Origin: Calothrix sp. PCC 6303
GTDB taxonomy: Bacteria; Cyanobacteriota; Cyanobacteriia; Cyanobacteriales; Nostocaceae
Direction: 5' to 3'
DNA length: 64,000 nucleotides
NCBI RefSeq assembly: GCF_000317435.1
Contig: NC_019751.1
Coordinates: 5,456,001-5,520,000 of the forward strand
Position numbers and translations under genes: made by a program. This document shows, piece by piece, positions 8,676-18,772 of the stretch. The first letter of the stretch is position 1. Every line of letters starts with the position of its first letter. Under the pieces are notes generated by a model. That model worked only from the letters and a program-made list of their open reading frames with translations. It was not told the origin of the DNA and ran no database searches.

Positions 8676-9830
8676 TTAGGCTGACATTAGGTGCAGATGA
8701 TTAATATTCGCAGCCATTTCTTTTAGAAGTGCTTTTCTATGTTCCATAATTGGAGTTATATCTAACCCGACTGTTGTTAAGATAGACTCCCAACGATAAA
8801 CCCAATCATGGCGTAATAGTGAGTTAGCTATGTTATTATTCCGTATTCTTTCTAAACGTAGCGGTTGAGAATCTAAATCCGTGATGATATCGCCGATATT
8901 TGCCGTGTCATAAGAAATATCAATTAGCGAATCATCCCAATCGAAATTAGTTGTAAAAGCTTCACACTGTGGACGGATACCAATCATTACAGAACCACCT
9001 GCGGCTCCTTCAAAAAAGCGAGAACCCAATTCTTCTTGACCACCTGTTTGATTTTGAGTATCAAACTTAGCCTTATTTGCAATAAAATAACGACTTCTTT
9101 TAATTAGGTTTCGATAAAGCAGACGATGCTCTTTATAATTGATCATCTGCAAGCCTTTGAGAGTATCATGAATATATAATAAATTCTGATTTTCTGCTAA
9201 TTCTAGTAGTGATTGATGAGTAATTGGTGAGCGACGACCGATACTGTAGATATCAATATTCCTTTTACTTTGATTAAAATTTGGACAAGATTTTATAGCA
9301 TCAATTCCATATGGTAACGAAAGACAAGGACGTTCAATGACATGTTCCATTACTTTTGCGGTTTCGCTTTGGGTTGTAAAAACATAATCAAAGTTTTTTA
9401 ACAGTTTTAGGCAATTTCTAGTTTTTTTATCTTCAAGTTCTTTGATCCATATTTCGTCAATCCATAATACGGCTTTATGACATTTTTCTCTCCAACCATG
9501 AATAGAATTAAGAGAAGTAATATCCCAATAATATTGACAGATAAAAATAAGTAAGTCATACTCTTTTTCTATTGCCTCTGGATAACATCCCGAATCTAAT
9601 AGGTCGCTTATTTCTAAGTATGTTGCTAAACGATTTGATATTTTCTTTTTAATTTTTTTGGTAAAGCTAGAATTATAGGAAGGTGTGAGCATATCAGCAT
9701 AGTCGAAATCGCATATAGCGTCTTCAAATTCATACTCTGCTGAACGAAATGCTTCTGAACGAAAGTTACGCATTGAGACAATCAAAATACGTGGTTGATG
9801 CTCAAAATTAACGCTTTTAGCTTGATACAT
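8676..9830 (-). CDS. Glycosyltransferase, GT-B fold, CgeB-like / Glyco_trans_1_2 type
   Basis: A 384-residue protein whose C-terminal third (about 245-365) has the pattern of the Glyco_trans_1_2 domain: ELGSRFFEGAAGGSVMIG, followed by an acidic segment and a helix ending LRHDWVYRWESIL. The N-terminal half is a weak GT-B Rossmann domain starting RILIVSMRNFRSEAF. No signal peptide or membrane segment is seen, so a cytosolic transferase acting on a lipid-linked glycan is likely. The sugar donor is unknown. A following gap of 436 bases separates it from the three-gene minus-strand operon upstream, so it may be transcribed alone. Confidence 0.75.
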   Translation of the reverse strand: MYQAKSVNFEHQPRILIVSMRNFRSEAFRSAEYEFEDAICDFDYADMLTPSYNSSFTKKIKKKISNRLATYLEISDLLDSGCYPEAIEKEYDLLIFICQYYWDITSLNSIHGWREKCHKAVLWIDEIWIKELEDKKTRNCLKLLKNFDYVFTTQSETAKVMEHVIERPCLSLPYGIDAIKSCPNFNQSKRNIDIYSIGRRSPITHQSLLELAENQNLLYIHDTLKGLQMINYKEHRLLYRNLIKRSRYFIANKAKFDTQNQTGGQEELGSRFFEGAAGGSVMIGIRPQCEAFTTNFDWDDSLIDISYDTANIGDIITDLDSQPLRLERIRNNNIANSLLRHDWVYRWESILTTVGLDITPIMEHRKALLKEMAANINHLHLMSA

Positions 9831-10266
9831 ATAATTTTCGTTTGTCAGTATTGGATTATGCCGTTACTTATCTCTTAATTGGTATTGAAAACAAATTTAT
9901 CACTTCACAACTGACATATTTTTCGCGGATGTATGACGTTGCGATTATATTTTAATTAAATATTAAGACTTATAGCTTATGAACCAAGCACTAATTGTGC
10001 TAATTGCATAAGTCCTAAAACTTAATCAATGAGACTTTTTAGAAGTAAGTTACAATTGTTAGGCATATAATAATTACAACTCATTTCATACATAAAGAAA
10101 TAAAAGTTTGATTAATATTCGCTAATATGTGTGAATCTTTGATATTTTTGTATGCCGTTAAGGGTTACGTAATGACGCAATCTTTAAGACAGTAGGATAT
10201 CCTCTTCTGTCCCTACTGTTAAACTGCGAAGTCTGTGGCTTTTAAAGGTTATGAATTAAAAATCAT
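9831..10266. other. Intergenic spacer, no gene seen
   Basis: This 436-base spacer is AT-rich. It holds a run resembling dispersed GTAATGACGCAATC repeats near 10168-10182 and no hairpin terminator that I can support, although the upstream glycosyltransferase gene on the minus strand ends at 10267. Confidence 0.4.
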
Positions 10267-11445
10267 TTATTTTTTCGCTTTCTCTAACATCATCAAAGCT
10301 TGACTTACATCAGATATAAATTTTTTATGACGATTTTTCGACCACAAGAATCGCTCTTGATGGAGTTTGTATAAAGTCTCATTGACAATTTGATTAGATG
10401 CAACCATTTCTACCAGAGCATGGGCAAAATCATTAGACTCTTCGCTAACTGTGATACCTGAAGGGTAGTCAAATATGCCGCGTAAAGCTGTAGGTGTGGC
10501 AACGATAGGAGAACCGGATGCGATCGCATCCAGCGTTTTAATCTGAATTCCACCACCACTGATGGAGGGAATAGCAATAGTTCTAGCCTCTGTCAAAAAG
10601 GTTTGGACATCCGGAACAAAGCCAGAATACTCAACGTTGGGATATAAACTATCTAGCCATTCTGCACCTTTACCTGCAACTCGAATGGATAGGCTTTTGG
10701 GGAGATTAGGATAGACGTTGGCAAAAAACCATTGCAATCCCTCCATATTAGCTTTCCAAGTCCAGCTTCCGATTATCCCCACATCGCAGGTTTTCAATTT
10801 ACTGGGTTGTGCCAAGGTTTCCAATGGGGAAGGGATATCAAATACTTGGGTAGCTGTATTGATGTGTTGAAAATATTTCCAGTCGTGATGTGTAAGTGTC
10901 CAAACTTGTTGAACATTTTTGGCTAAATTATCTTCAAGGCTTTTGATTCGACGAGTTTCTCGATGATAAATAGGTCTTGCTAAATAGCTCTTTGAGTTAT
11001 TGAATTGAGCATGATAAATTTCAGATTCAATATTGTGAGCAATAAAAACAACTTGTTTAAATTTGTGTTTTAGTGAAGGGAGTAGCCAGCCAAGTTGAGC
11101 ATGGTCAATAATTACAGTTTCAAAAGAGTTATTTTCTAAGAGCTTTTTAACTTGATTTTCATATCTAGCACTATAGTATTTAGCTGATGAGTAGGGTAGG
11201 TTTTTGATTAATCCACAACCCATCCAAATCAATGGGTAAAACTGAGATTTTTTCGTTTCAATATGTCGATAACCAACAGAAATCTCATTTTGTTTTTTTG
11301 TACTTACATCCCCATGTCTCTGATAGCCAACTACTTTTACCTCGTGTCCATCTTTCTCCAGTGCATCAATGAAACATTGTGAAGCAATCTCACCACCTGT
11401 TTTACGTTGGCTTGGGAGAACTGTTGTCAAGTACAAAATATTCAT
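10267..11445 (-). CDS. Glycosyltransferase family 4-like
   Basis: A 392-residue GT-B enzyme. The N-terminus MNILYLTTVLPSQRKTGGE is the typical GT4 start with the Gly-rich acceptor loop; the C-terminal half contains the donor-binding elements VEYSGFVPDVQTFL, ARTIAIPSISGGGIQIKTLDAIASGSPIVAT, with the E of the usual EX7E motif less well kept than normal. It retains the GIKTLEA-like segment as GIQIKTLDAIA. It is the last gene of a probable operon with the GT2 and Wzy-type genes upstream (47-base and 13-base gaps), so it should act in assembling the same glycan repeat unit. Confidence 0.87.
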   Translation of the reverse strand: MNILYLTTVLPSQRKTGGEIASQCFIDALEKDGHEVKVVGYQRHGDVSTKKQNEISVGYRHIETKKSQFYPLIWMGCGLIKNLPYSSAKYYSARYENQVKKLLENNSFETVIIDHAQLGWLLPSLKHKFKQVVFIAHNIESEIYHAQFNNSKSYLARPIYHRETRRIKSLEDNLAKNVQQVWTLTHHDWKYFQHINTATQVFDIPSPLETLAQPSKLKTCDVGIIGSWTWKANMEGLQWFFANVYPNLPKSLSIRVAGKGAEWLDSLYPNVEYSGFVPDVQTFLTEARTIAIPSISGGGIQIKTLDAIASGSPIVATPTALRGIFDYPSGITVSEESNDFAHALVEMVASNQIVNETLYKLHQERFLWSKNRHKKFISDVSQALMMLEKAKK

Positions 11446-11492
11446 AATTTAAGGGCAATAATATCTGACGAATTCTCAATTTGAGAAATTAG

Positions 11493-12431
11493 CTAGACTC
11501 CGTGAGTAACTTTGTAAGCTTCGTAGCGAATTCCCAGGATACCTGCAAGGGTGCCAACCCCACGATAGATATGAAGTAGGGCTTTAACTAACGCATGTTC
11601 ACCTAAAAATAGGGAAGGAAAAATTAGACATAAACCTTGAGTAATTAGGGCAATTCCTTTGATTATCCGAACTGCAACCACGTTAATTGACGGGTAAAGT
11701 TGACGTTCGCAATAACTGTGTAAACTCCAACCGAGATAACCACGTTCTAATACCCATTTGACATTGGTGCGGCTTTGGGGTACGTATTCAGTAACAATGG
11801 CTTCATCAGTCCAAACAAATTTATGTCCGGAGCGATAAAGCCGCATGAAAAAGTGTGAATCTTCGCCACCTGTGAGGGCAAAACTTTCATCAAAGATAGT
11901 ATCTAGTTGACGAATTACTTGAGTCCGAATCAGGACATTATTGGTAAAGGCTGTTTTGAGAATATGTCCTGTGGGGTAACGTTTTGGCTCAAAAAATTTC
12001 CCTTTCACTACCCAGTTAGGGACATCTGATTTGATGAATTGGGGTATTACTGGACCTGTAACCACATCTGCTTGATAGGTTTTTTGAGTGGAGAGGAGTT
12101 CGTCTAACCAGCTTTGTTCGGGAACTTCGTCATCATCAATGAAGGCAATAAAATCAACGTGATTGCTGATTGATAGCGCAAGTGCGATCGCGTGATTGCG
12201 TGCAAAGGATATTCCCCGTGTGGTTTGGATGGAATATTGCAGCGACCACTTAAATTGTGAAAGTTGATTATTGCAGACTGCTTTTGCTGAACCATTAGCA
12301 TCATTATCAACTACAATCACTTGAATTTCGGGAGTTTCGCACTTTCTAAAATTTAATTGATTCAAACCATCAAGTAAGCGCTTTAGTCCTTCTGGACGAC
12401 AATAACTAGCAACACAAATAGCCACTAACAT
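11493..12431 (-). CDS. Glycosyltransferase family 2
   Basis: A 312-residue GT-A enzyme. The N-terminal domain has the family pattern: VAICVASYCRPEGL, VIVVDND, then TRGISFARNHAIA, and the metal- and nucleotide-binding acidic cluster FIDDDEVP (D99-E102). The acceptor loop ALTGGEDSHFFMRLYRSGH (about 188-206) is also typical. Two hydrophobic stretches near the C-terminus (about 250-300) suggest membrane association. It lies 13 bases downstream of the O-antigen ligase-type gene and 47 upstream of the GT4 gene, consistent with one operon for a surface glycan. Confidence 0.88.
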   Translation of the reverse strand: MLVAICVASYCRPEGLKRLLDGLNQLNFRKCETPEIQVIVVDNDANGSAKAVCNNQLSQFKWSLQYSIQTTRGISFARNHAIALALSISNHVDFIAFIDDDEVPEQSWLDELLSTQKTYQADVVTGPVIPQFIKSDVPNWVVKGKFFEPKRYPTGHILKTAFTNNVLIRTQVIRQLDTIFDESFALTGGEDSHFFMRLYRSGHKFVWTDEAIVTEYVPQSRTNVKWVLERGYLGWSLHSYCERQLYPSINVVAVRIIKGIALITQGLCLIFPSLFLGEHALVKALLHIYRGVGTLAGILGIRYEAYKVTHGV

Positions 12432-12444
12432 GTAATTTTTTGCC

Positions 12445-13779
12445 TCAATTTAAGTTTTGTTCGTTAAATATTTCTAGTTCCATTAATTGCGCTTCATAAA
12501 CAGCATTCATGTACTGCTCATCTTGGAGACGCTCATATTCGGCGAATATGGAAAAAGTAGCTGATGTGTAGAGAATCCAAAAAATGCTGTTATTTGTTAA
12601 GAGGGTGCTTTCACTGATGTTGTAAATTAATAAAAAAGTCAGATACATTGCTGACCAAATACCTTCAGCACTCTTGGTTTTTCGTAGCCAACTGATACTA
12701 CGGAAAAAAGTAGTCCCATAACTAATCATGAAGCTAACCAAGCCGAATATTCCCAACTCTGCAAATAAGTCCATAAACCCGTTATGACCGTAGGGACATT
12801 CCCACCCTAAAATTCTCCACATAAAGGCGGTGGCTTCATTATCCCAATCACGCCAAAAACCATTCAAGCCGTAGCCAAGGAAAGGACGCTCTGAGATTTT
12901 ATCTAGCATTGCCATCCAGATATCTGTTCGCCCTGTTAAGGTTAAGTCACGCCCAACTGCACTAGTAATTAAAGGTAAATTATCAATAATTAGGGTAATT
13001 GTGGTTCCAAATATCAGTATAAAGGCAATAGCGAAGGGAATTAATCGAGAGTAATTGAGTCGCCACGAGCGATAAAGTTGGAAAATGATTCCCAGCATGA
13101 AGAAACTGACTATTGCTGTTTTCGAGCTGGAAAGGACGATGAGGGCAAAGGACAAAGTGTAACCTAGCCAAGGCAACCATCGGTACTTAGGAGTAACGGA
13201 TTTGCTGGCAATTATGAACATGAAGATCATGCTGCTTAGTACCATGGAACGTCCTAGGAGGTTTTTGTGGGAAAATACACCTCTCCAAGCACCTGCATGA
13301 ATCCCACCTTCTTGGAAAGTCATTAAGCCGTAGTTTGGTAATGCGATCGCAAACACGAAACTTAGCCCAATTAATAAGGCAAATGCCCAACCAAGTAGCT
13401 GTAGTTGTTGGCGGATACTGTAGCGCACTGCCATATAAGCCCCAAATAAGCTTGTTCCTAATAACAAGAGACTACGACGGGGTGTAATATCGGGAGCAAT
13501 AGTCCAAGCGATTGATGCGATCGCAATTCCCATCAATAGCCACAACCAGATATCTTTGCGGGCTATCCACAGAAAATTTTTCCAGTGCTGGAAAATCAAC
13601 ACCCCAGTCACCGCATAAACCCCCATAAACAGGATTGGGGTATAAGGATCTGCCGCCGCAATGGCTGATTCCTCAGTTTCCACCAAGATCGGTATCAATG
13701 CTGATGTTGACAGAAACAGTGATATGACTACAAATACTTTTTCTAGTAATATTAAAAACCCTGGCATGAAATATCTCAT
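12445..13779 (-). CDS. O-antigen ligase/polymerase (Wzy_C family)
   Basis: A 444-residue integral membrane protein with about 10-12 hydrophobic segments and the large loop typical of Wzy_C proteins between the later segments: GRDLTLTGRTDIWMAML (about 283-299), then PFLGYGLNGFW and the conserved His in GHNGFMDLFAELG. I chose the ATG at 13779; the frame extends two codons further to a TTG. It heads a minus-strand operon with the GT2 and GT4 genes. It would polymerise or ligate lipid-linked repeat units at the periplasmic face. Polymerase and ligase cannot be told apart from sequence alone. Confidence 0.88.
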   Translation of the reverse strand: MRYFMPGFLILLEKVFVVISLFLSTSALIPILVETEESAIAAADPYTPILFMGVYAVTGVLIFQHWKNFLWIARKDIWLWLLMGIAIASIAWTIAPDITPRRSLLLLGTSLFGAYMAVRYSIRQQLQLLGWAFALLIGLSFVFAIALPNYGLMTFQEGGIHAGAWRGVFSHKNLLGRSMVLSSMIFMFIIASKSVTPKYRWLPWLGYTLSFALIVLSSSKTAIVSFFMLGIIFQLYRSWRLNYSRLIPFAIAFILIFGTTITLIIDNLPLITSAVGRDLTLTGRTDIWMAMLDKISERPFLGYGLNGFWRDWDNEATAFMWRILGWECPYGHNGFMDLFAELGIFGLVSFMISYGTTFFRSISWLRKTKSAEGIWSAMYLTFLLIYNISESTLLTNNSIFWILYTSATFSIFAEYERLQDEQYMNAVYEAQLMELEIFNEQNLN

Positions 13780-14838
13780 TCCCAATAGTTCATTTACTGA
13801 TAAGGGTAAATATTGATATTAATGTCTTTAATTTGGCGTACATTAGTATTATCAATTTAACGTGATTTGAACCTAAGTTTTTGAAAAATTATGCCAGTTT
13901 GCGACAGTTTAGTAGTGACATTTTTAACATAATATTAAGGGTTAGTTATCTTCACTGACATTGTGATCAACCTTATACATAATCAAAGCCGGAGTTTTTA
14001 GCGTTTCATCTGGTTTATTCGGCAGAGGTGTAGCGACTTCCCGGAGGGTCGTAAGGTAGACGCGCTTCCTCGCCTTGTAAAAGATTAGGAATCTCAAGGT
14101 GTTGAAGGAAAACTATAGATCTCAAGATAGACAAGGTTTATGTTTTATTTTGTCACATCATGCGCCAGTATTAGACTCTTCAGGCATAGGTGAGTGGCAA
14201 ACGCTTATCTAAATCAGTTCACATGAGTCGCTTTCGTTATTGCTAACATTCTCAAAAGAATAACTTTAGTTGAAGAATTTAGCATTCACTTTACTCAATC
14301 TTCATTCATTTTCTGCTCCTGCAAATTTTTAGTAAAGTATCAACCTTGCAGGATCTTCATCGAAAATCAAGAATAAATAAACTTATCGTTGCTCAAATAT
14401 AAATTTTCCAATATTGTCTGAGCAGCATGTAAAATCGTGATACAAGAAAAAGTGAATCAATGGATTGAGTTGTTGCCTGTTTTTCCTAACATCTGGATAT
14501 ATATTGGTTATTAACCGCTTAAATCACCCGTTAATAGTTACGCTTTCAAGCTGGACATTAACGGCAGCCAAATCAAAGAAACTTAAAGCGATTTCATCAC
14601 TGTACAATTTAAATGTTGGTGATATGGGTAATTGACGTTGGTGTCAACAACTCATGTCTAAAGACACTGAGATTCCCGCATCCTGTGATGTCTTATGATA
14701 GTCTTTCTGTAAATAAATCCTGTATCCTCAAATCAATCTATCCTGCCAGTAGTAGCTTGAAGTTATTTTCTACCCCGGTTGGAAAGAATTTAATTTGTAA
14801 GAAGAGAATAGCAAAGTAGATTATAAAAACGGTTTTGC
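13780..14838. other. Divergent promoter region of the polysaccharide genes, with a dispersed repeat
   Basis: About 1.06 kb between the divergent Wzy-type and Wzc-like genes, with no gene I can support. Positions 14025-14085 hold the dispersed element seen elsewhere (CTTCCCGGAGGGTCGTAAGG then TAGACGCGCTTCC), ending in a segment CAAGATAGACAAGGTTTAT at 14134-14152. Promoters of both operons must lie here. A 68-codon open frame at 14613-14819 shows no family features. Confidence 0.5.
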
Positions 14839-17175
14839 ATGAAAACGCCGATGCCAATTAAAGAAGAAAGCTTACAGCACTCCCACAATCAAAATCCTCT
14901 CCCCAATCCGCTGATGAGGGATGCAACCTGGTGGAAGAGGAAATCTGATGTAGATGAAGAGAGCAGTGCTTCGTTAAGTCCAATTTTTGGAATTTTGCGG
15001 CGCAGAATCGGCGTAATTGCAGGTATAGCAATGGTAACAGCGACCACTGCGGCAATTTGGGCAGCTAGTCAGACGGCAAAGTATGAAGGGCGATTTCAGA
15101 TTTTGGTAGAACCTTTAAAAACATCTGATAGTGAACTCTTAAAGTTACTTTCTCAGACTCTTCAGCAAAATGTGAATGAAATCACTAAGCAAAATACCAC
15201 AGCTTTGGATTACAACGCTTTGATGGAGGTGCTAAAAAGTCCGAAGTTGATTGATCCGGTTGTTCAAGAGCTATTACCTAAGTACCCAAATACTACCTAT
15301 GATCATATGGTGGGTGGTGATGTACCATCGGGAAAAGTAGCACCTGGACGTTTAGGTACTTTGTACATAACTCGTCTGACTAAGGGTAAAGACGAGTCAA
15401 GGGTGATCGAAGTGCGGTATAGAGATCTTGATCCTGAAAAAGTCGAGATTGTTTTAGATCGGGTATCCCAAGCATATCGAAAATACAGTATTGAACAGCA
15501 GCAAACAAATCTCCGTCAGGGGATGAGATTTATAGAGCAGCAGATTCCGAAAATACAACTGCGTGTCAATACTTTGCAAGGACAAATGCAGTTATTTCAA
15601 CAACACTATGGGTTATATAATCCACAATTGCAAAGTGAGCAACTGTTGAAGCGATTGGACGATGCGAAGACACAAAGATTAGAAGTTGAGCGCAAATTGG
15701 CAGAAGCTAGATCTTTATATGGTTCTTTACAGAATCAGTTAGGGATGCAGCAAAATGCAGCCATTGCCGCTTCGGCTTTGAGTGAATCACCCCAATATCA
15801 ACAAATTTTGACTCGAATTCGGGAAGTTGAAGCAAAAATTGCCACTGAATCGGTAAAATACAACGAAGCTAGTCCGATTATGCAAGATTTGCGGGAACAG
15901 CGAGAAAAGCTTCTACCACTGTTGAACCAAGAACAAAGACTGGCATTGGGTAATAACAATAATGGTGAACCTTTGCCTTCTCAAGTTGGCACTTACCAAA
16001 ACTCAATTCGGCGAGAACTGACTCAACAACTGGCAAATACCACCAATCAGGTTCAATCCCTAACTGCTAACTTGCAAACGCTTGTGCAGTCGGAGGCACA
16101 AATGAGTGAGCAAATCAGGCAATATCCAGTGGTGGCTCGTCAGCATACTAACCTACAACGGGATCTCCAAGTATCAACAGATACATTGAATCAATTGCTG
16201 GCAAAACAGGAAGCTCTGCGGGTAGATAATGCACAGCAGGATGTTCCCTGGGAATTGATTATGCCTCCAACTCTACCTCGTGATAAGAAAGGTGATGTAG
16301 TCCCCATTACACCTAGTCCTACCAGTACTGCGATGATGGGGGGAATTGGTGGATTGCTATTAGGTGCGCTGGCGGCATTTGCCATTGAAAACAGGCAAAA
16401 TGTTTTTTATGATCCAGAAGATGCCAAACGGGCTGGCAAGTTGCCATTACTAGGTTCAATTCCCTATTATCGGGATATTCACAAACCAGCGATCGCTACA
16501 AATGTGGCGAGGTTACAAGAACAATTAGAACAAGGCTCAAAATCGCAGGTTAAATTTAGTGCCCAAGCTGAGAAGGAAGCACTTTTTGCCCAATCTTTCT
16601 GTTCAATATACAACAGAATTCAAGCTTATAGTGTGGAATCACAGGTTCGTTCCATTACTGTGACATCAACGGCAGGGAAGGAAGGAAAGTCTACTGTAGC
16701 GTTACAACTAGCGTTAATTGCCGCGCAAGCTGGACAACGGGTTCTACTAGTTGATGCTAATTTCCGTCATCCCCAATTACATGAAAGTGTTGGTTTGGTG
16801 AATACTAAAGGTTTGAGTGAAATTCTGGGAGATGGATTAGATTTAAATGACGTGATTGGACAAGTTCCAAGGGAGGAAAATTTGTTTATTGTCACCGCAG
16901 GACAATTAACACAAAATTCCTCAAAGCTACTGGCATCAGAAAAGATGCGGGAATTCATTGAGCGATCGCATAATGAATTTAATCTAGTTATTTACGATGC
17001 ACCCAATATTTTAGGACGTGTAGACACCAACATCTTAACCACTCACACCGATGGTATTGTTTTAGTAGTGGGATTAGGTAAAACACTGCGCCCCAATTTG
17101 AAGAAACTGGTAGAGGAGTTGAAAGCTACTCGCACCACTGTTTTAGGAATGGTTACAAACACTCTAGTGTCATGA
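14839..17175 (+). CDS. Wzc-like polysaccharide chain-length regulator with BY-kinase-type ATPase domain
   Basis: A 778-residue protein of the polysaccharide copolymerase type. It has an N-terminal membrane segment (about 55-75), a Wzz domain with long coiled coils (about 200-480), a second membrane segment after a Pro-rich stretch (PTSTAMMGGIGGLLLGALAA, about 495-515) and a C-terminal P-loop ATPase. Walker A is AGKEGKST (612-619), Walker A' is VLLVDANFRHP (about 635-645) and Walker B is LVIYDA (D720). The C-terminal Tyr cluster that normally receives phosphate in Wzc/CpsD is missing. It should control chain length or export of the surface polysaccharide together with the flippase gene 280 bases downstream. 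Confidence 0.9.
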   Translation: MKTPMPIKEESLQHSHNQNPLPNPLMRDATWWKRKSDVDEESSASLSPIFGILRRRIGVIAGIAMVTATTAAIWAASQTAKYEGRFQILVEPLKTSDSELLKLLSQTLQQNVNEITKQNTTALDYNALMEVLKSPKLIDPVVQELLPKYPNTTYDHMVGGDVPSGKVAPGRLGTLYITRLTKGKDESRVIEVRYRDLDPEKVEIVLDRVSQAYRKYSIEQQQTNLRQGMRFIEQQIPKIQLRVNTLQGQMQLFQQHYGLYNPQLQSEQLLKRLDDAKTQRLEVERKLAEARSLYGSLQNQLGMQQNAAIAASALSESPQYQQILTRIREVEAKIATESVKYNEASPIMQDLREQREKLLPLLNQEQRLALGNNNNGEPLPSQVGTYQNSIRRELTQQLANTTNQVQSLTANLQTLVQSEAQMSEQIRQYPVVARQHTNLQRDLQVSTDTLNQLLAKQEALRVDNAQQDVPWELIMPPTLPRDKKGDVVPITPSPTSTAMMGGIGGLLLGALAAFAIENRQNVFYDPEDAKRAGKLPLLGSIPYYRDIHKPAIATNVARLQEQLEQGSKSQVKFSAQAEKEALFAQSFCSIYNRIQAYSVESQVRSITVTSTAGKEGKSTVALQLALIAAQAGQRVLLVDANFRHPQLHESVGLVNTKGLSEILGDGLDLNDVIGQVPREENLFIVTAGQLTQNSSKLLASEKMREFIERSHNEFNLVIYDAPNILGRVDTNILTTHTDGIVLVVGLGKTLRPNLKKLVEELKATRTTVLGMVTNTLVS

Positions 17176-17455
17176 TGATTTAGTCTAGTAGAATATGGCG
17201 TAATTGAAGGTTACAGACGTAAAACTGAATTATCTAACTTTCTACTAGTACAGCACGGCAGGAATAAGCCTATTATTACAATGCCAGTAAAACAATGCCA
17301 GTAAAAAGCTCTGATAATCCGCTTTTGCGCCTTCTACCCTTCAATCGGTTCAAGCTAACACCTTCTGCCTTCATGTACTAGCCTAAAAATTATTGAAGCA
17401 CTAAGCTAAGAATCAATTATTTTTTCACCAAATCAAATTCATCAAAAATCAAATA

Positions 17456-18772
17456 GTGGATGTTATAAAGCAACTGATCAGTAAAATCCAGAAAGAATTG
17501 TCAAGTCAGTTTGTGCGGAACCTGGGCTGGCTTGGCTTGGCGGAAATTATTTATCGTATTTTCCGTGTGGGTGTAGTGGTAATTTTTTCGCGGTTTTTAA
17601 CGCGTCGAGATTACGGTTTGGGTGCAATTTTGTTTACAGTTCGAGACTATGCACTAACTTTTACAAATGTCGGCATTGGTGCCAAAATTATCCAAGCAGA
17701 TGAAGCAGAACTTGATGCTTTATGTGATTCTGCATATTGGTTAAATTGGGTAGTATTTACTGCTTTATTCGTAATTCAAACTGCTTTATCTTTCCCTGTG
17801 GCTTGGTTGACAAATAGCCCAGAGATTGTTTTGCCAATAGTAGTTGCTGGTATTCCCTATTTAATTTGGCCCATTGTTGGGGTACAAAAGACATTATTAC
17901 AACGGGAAAATAAATTTAAAGTTATTGCCTTAACTGATAGCTTACAATTTTGTGTGGCAAGTGTGATTTCGGCAATATTTGCTGTTAGTGGGATGGGAGT
18001 TTGGGTGTTTGCATTACCTGGCGTATTGGTAGCACCTTTGGAGTTAATTGTCTATTTAAATCAGCATCCTTGGCGACCTCAGAGAAAATTTACAACTGAA
18101 AATTGGGATAAAATATTTATTTTCGGTCGAAATATTTTTGGTGTCGGTTTATTGCGTACTTCAATTAATAATTTAGATAATATAATTATTGCCACTTTCT
18201 TAGGTGTTGAATCTTTAGGAAATTATTCTTGGGCTTTTAATTCCGGGTTAGGTATTAGTTTGAGTATTATCAAAGCTATAAATTCGGCAATATTGCCCCA
18301 TTTATGTGCTGTAAGTTCTGAATTAGAAGCATTAAAGCAGCGTTATTTTAAAAGTTTAAAAACTATTAGCCTTTTAATTATTCCCTTAGTTCTTTTTCAA
18401 GCTACTTTAGCCCCATTCTATATTCCACTTATTTTTGGTCAGCAATGGGCAGATGCAGTCCCACTTTATGTTTTAATCTGTTTATCAGCGATTCCTCGAC
18501 CTTTTGGTGATGCAGCTTCACAGTTACTTGTGGCAATTGGTAAACCAAATTTAGATTTACGCTGGAATGGAATTTTTACAGTCATATTTGCAATTTGTTT
18601 AGTGATTGGTGTCCGCTGGAGAGATATTGGAGTTGCAACTGCAGTTTTTGGTGCACATGCGGTTTTTATTCCCATTTTTGTGGTGGTGGCAACGGGTTAT
18701 GTGTTTCGGCAGGTGGGGGGAGGAGGAAAAGGGGTAGGGAGCAGGAAGCAGGGGGCAAGGGAAAAGGGCTAG
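17456..18772 (+). CDS. Wzx-like oligosaccharide flippase (MOP superfamily)
   Basis: A 438-residue membrane protein with about 12 hydrophobic segments and the family opening region: FVRNLGWLGLAEIIYRIFRVGVVVIFSRFLTRRDYGLGA. The start is a GTG at 17456; no in-frame ATG lies nearby. It would flip undecaprenyl-linked repeat units to the periplasm for the Wzy/Wzc machinery encoded next to it. The last ~20 residues (GGGGKGVGSRKQGAREKG) are polar, of low complexity and encoded by a polypurine repeat, so the ancestral stop codon was probably lost when the repeat arrived. Confidence 0.87.
   Translation: MDVIKQLISKIQKELSSQFVRNLGWLGLAEIIYRIFRVGVVVIFSRFLTRRDYGLGAILFTVRDYALTFTNVGIGAKIIQADEAELDALCDSAYWLNWVVFTALFVIQTALSFPVAWLTNSPEIVLPIVVAGIPYLIWPIVGVQKTLLQRENKFKVIALTDSLQFCVASVISAIFAVSGMGVWVFALPGVLVAPLELIVYLNQHPWRPQRKFTTENWDKIFIFGRNIFGVGLLRTSINNLDNIIIATFLGVESLGNYSWAFNSGLGISLSIIKAINSAILPHLCAVSSELEALKQRYFKSLKTISLLIIPLVLFQATLAPFYIPLIFGQQWADAVPLYVLICLSAIPRPFGDAASQLLVAIGKPNLDLRWNGIFTVIFAICLVIGVRWRDIGVATAVFGAHAVFIPIFVVVATGYVFRQVGGGGKGVGSRKQGAREKG

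Noticed and set aside
14613-14819. 68-codon open frame upstream of the Wzc-like gene
   Set aside because: Composition and start are not gene-like and no recognisable domain is seen; more likely part of the long leader or promoter.
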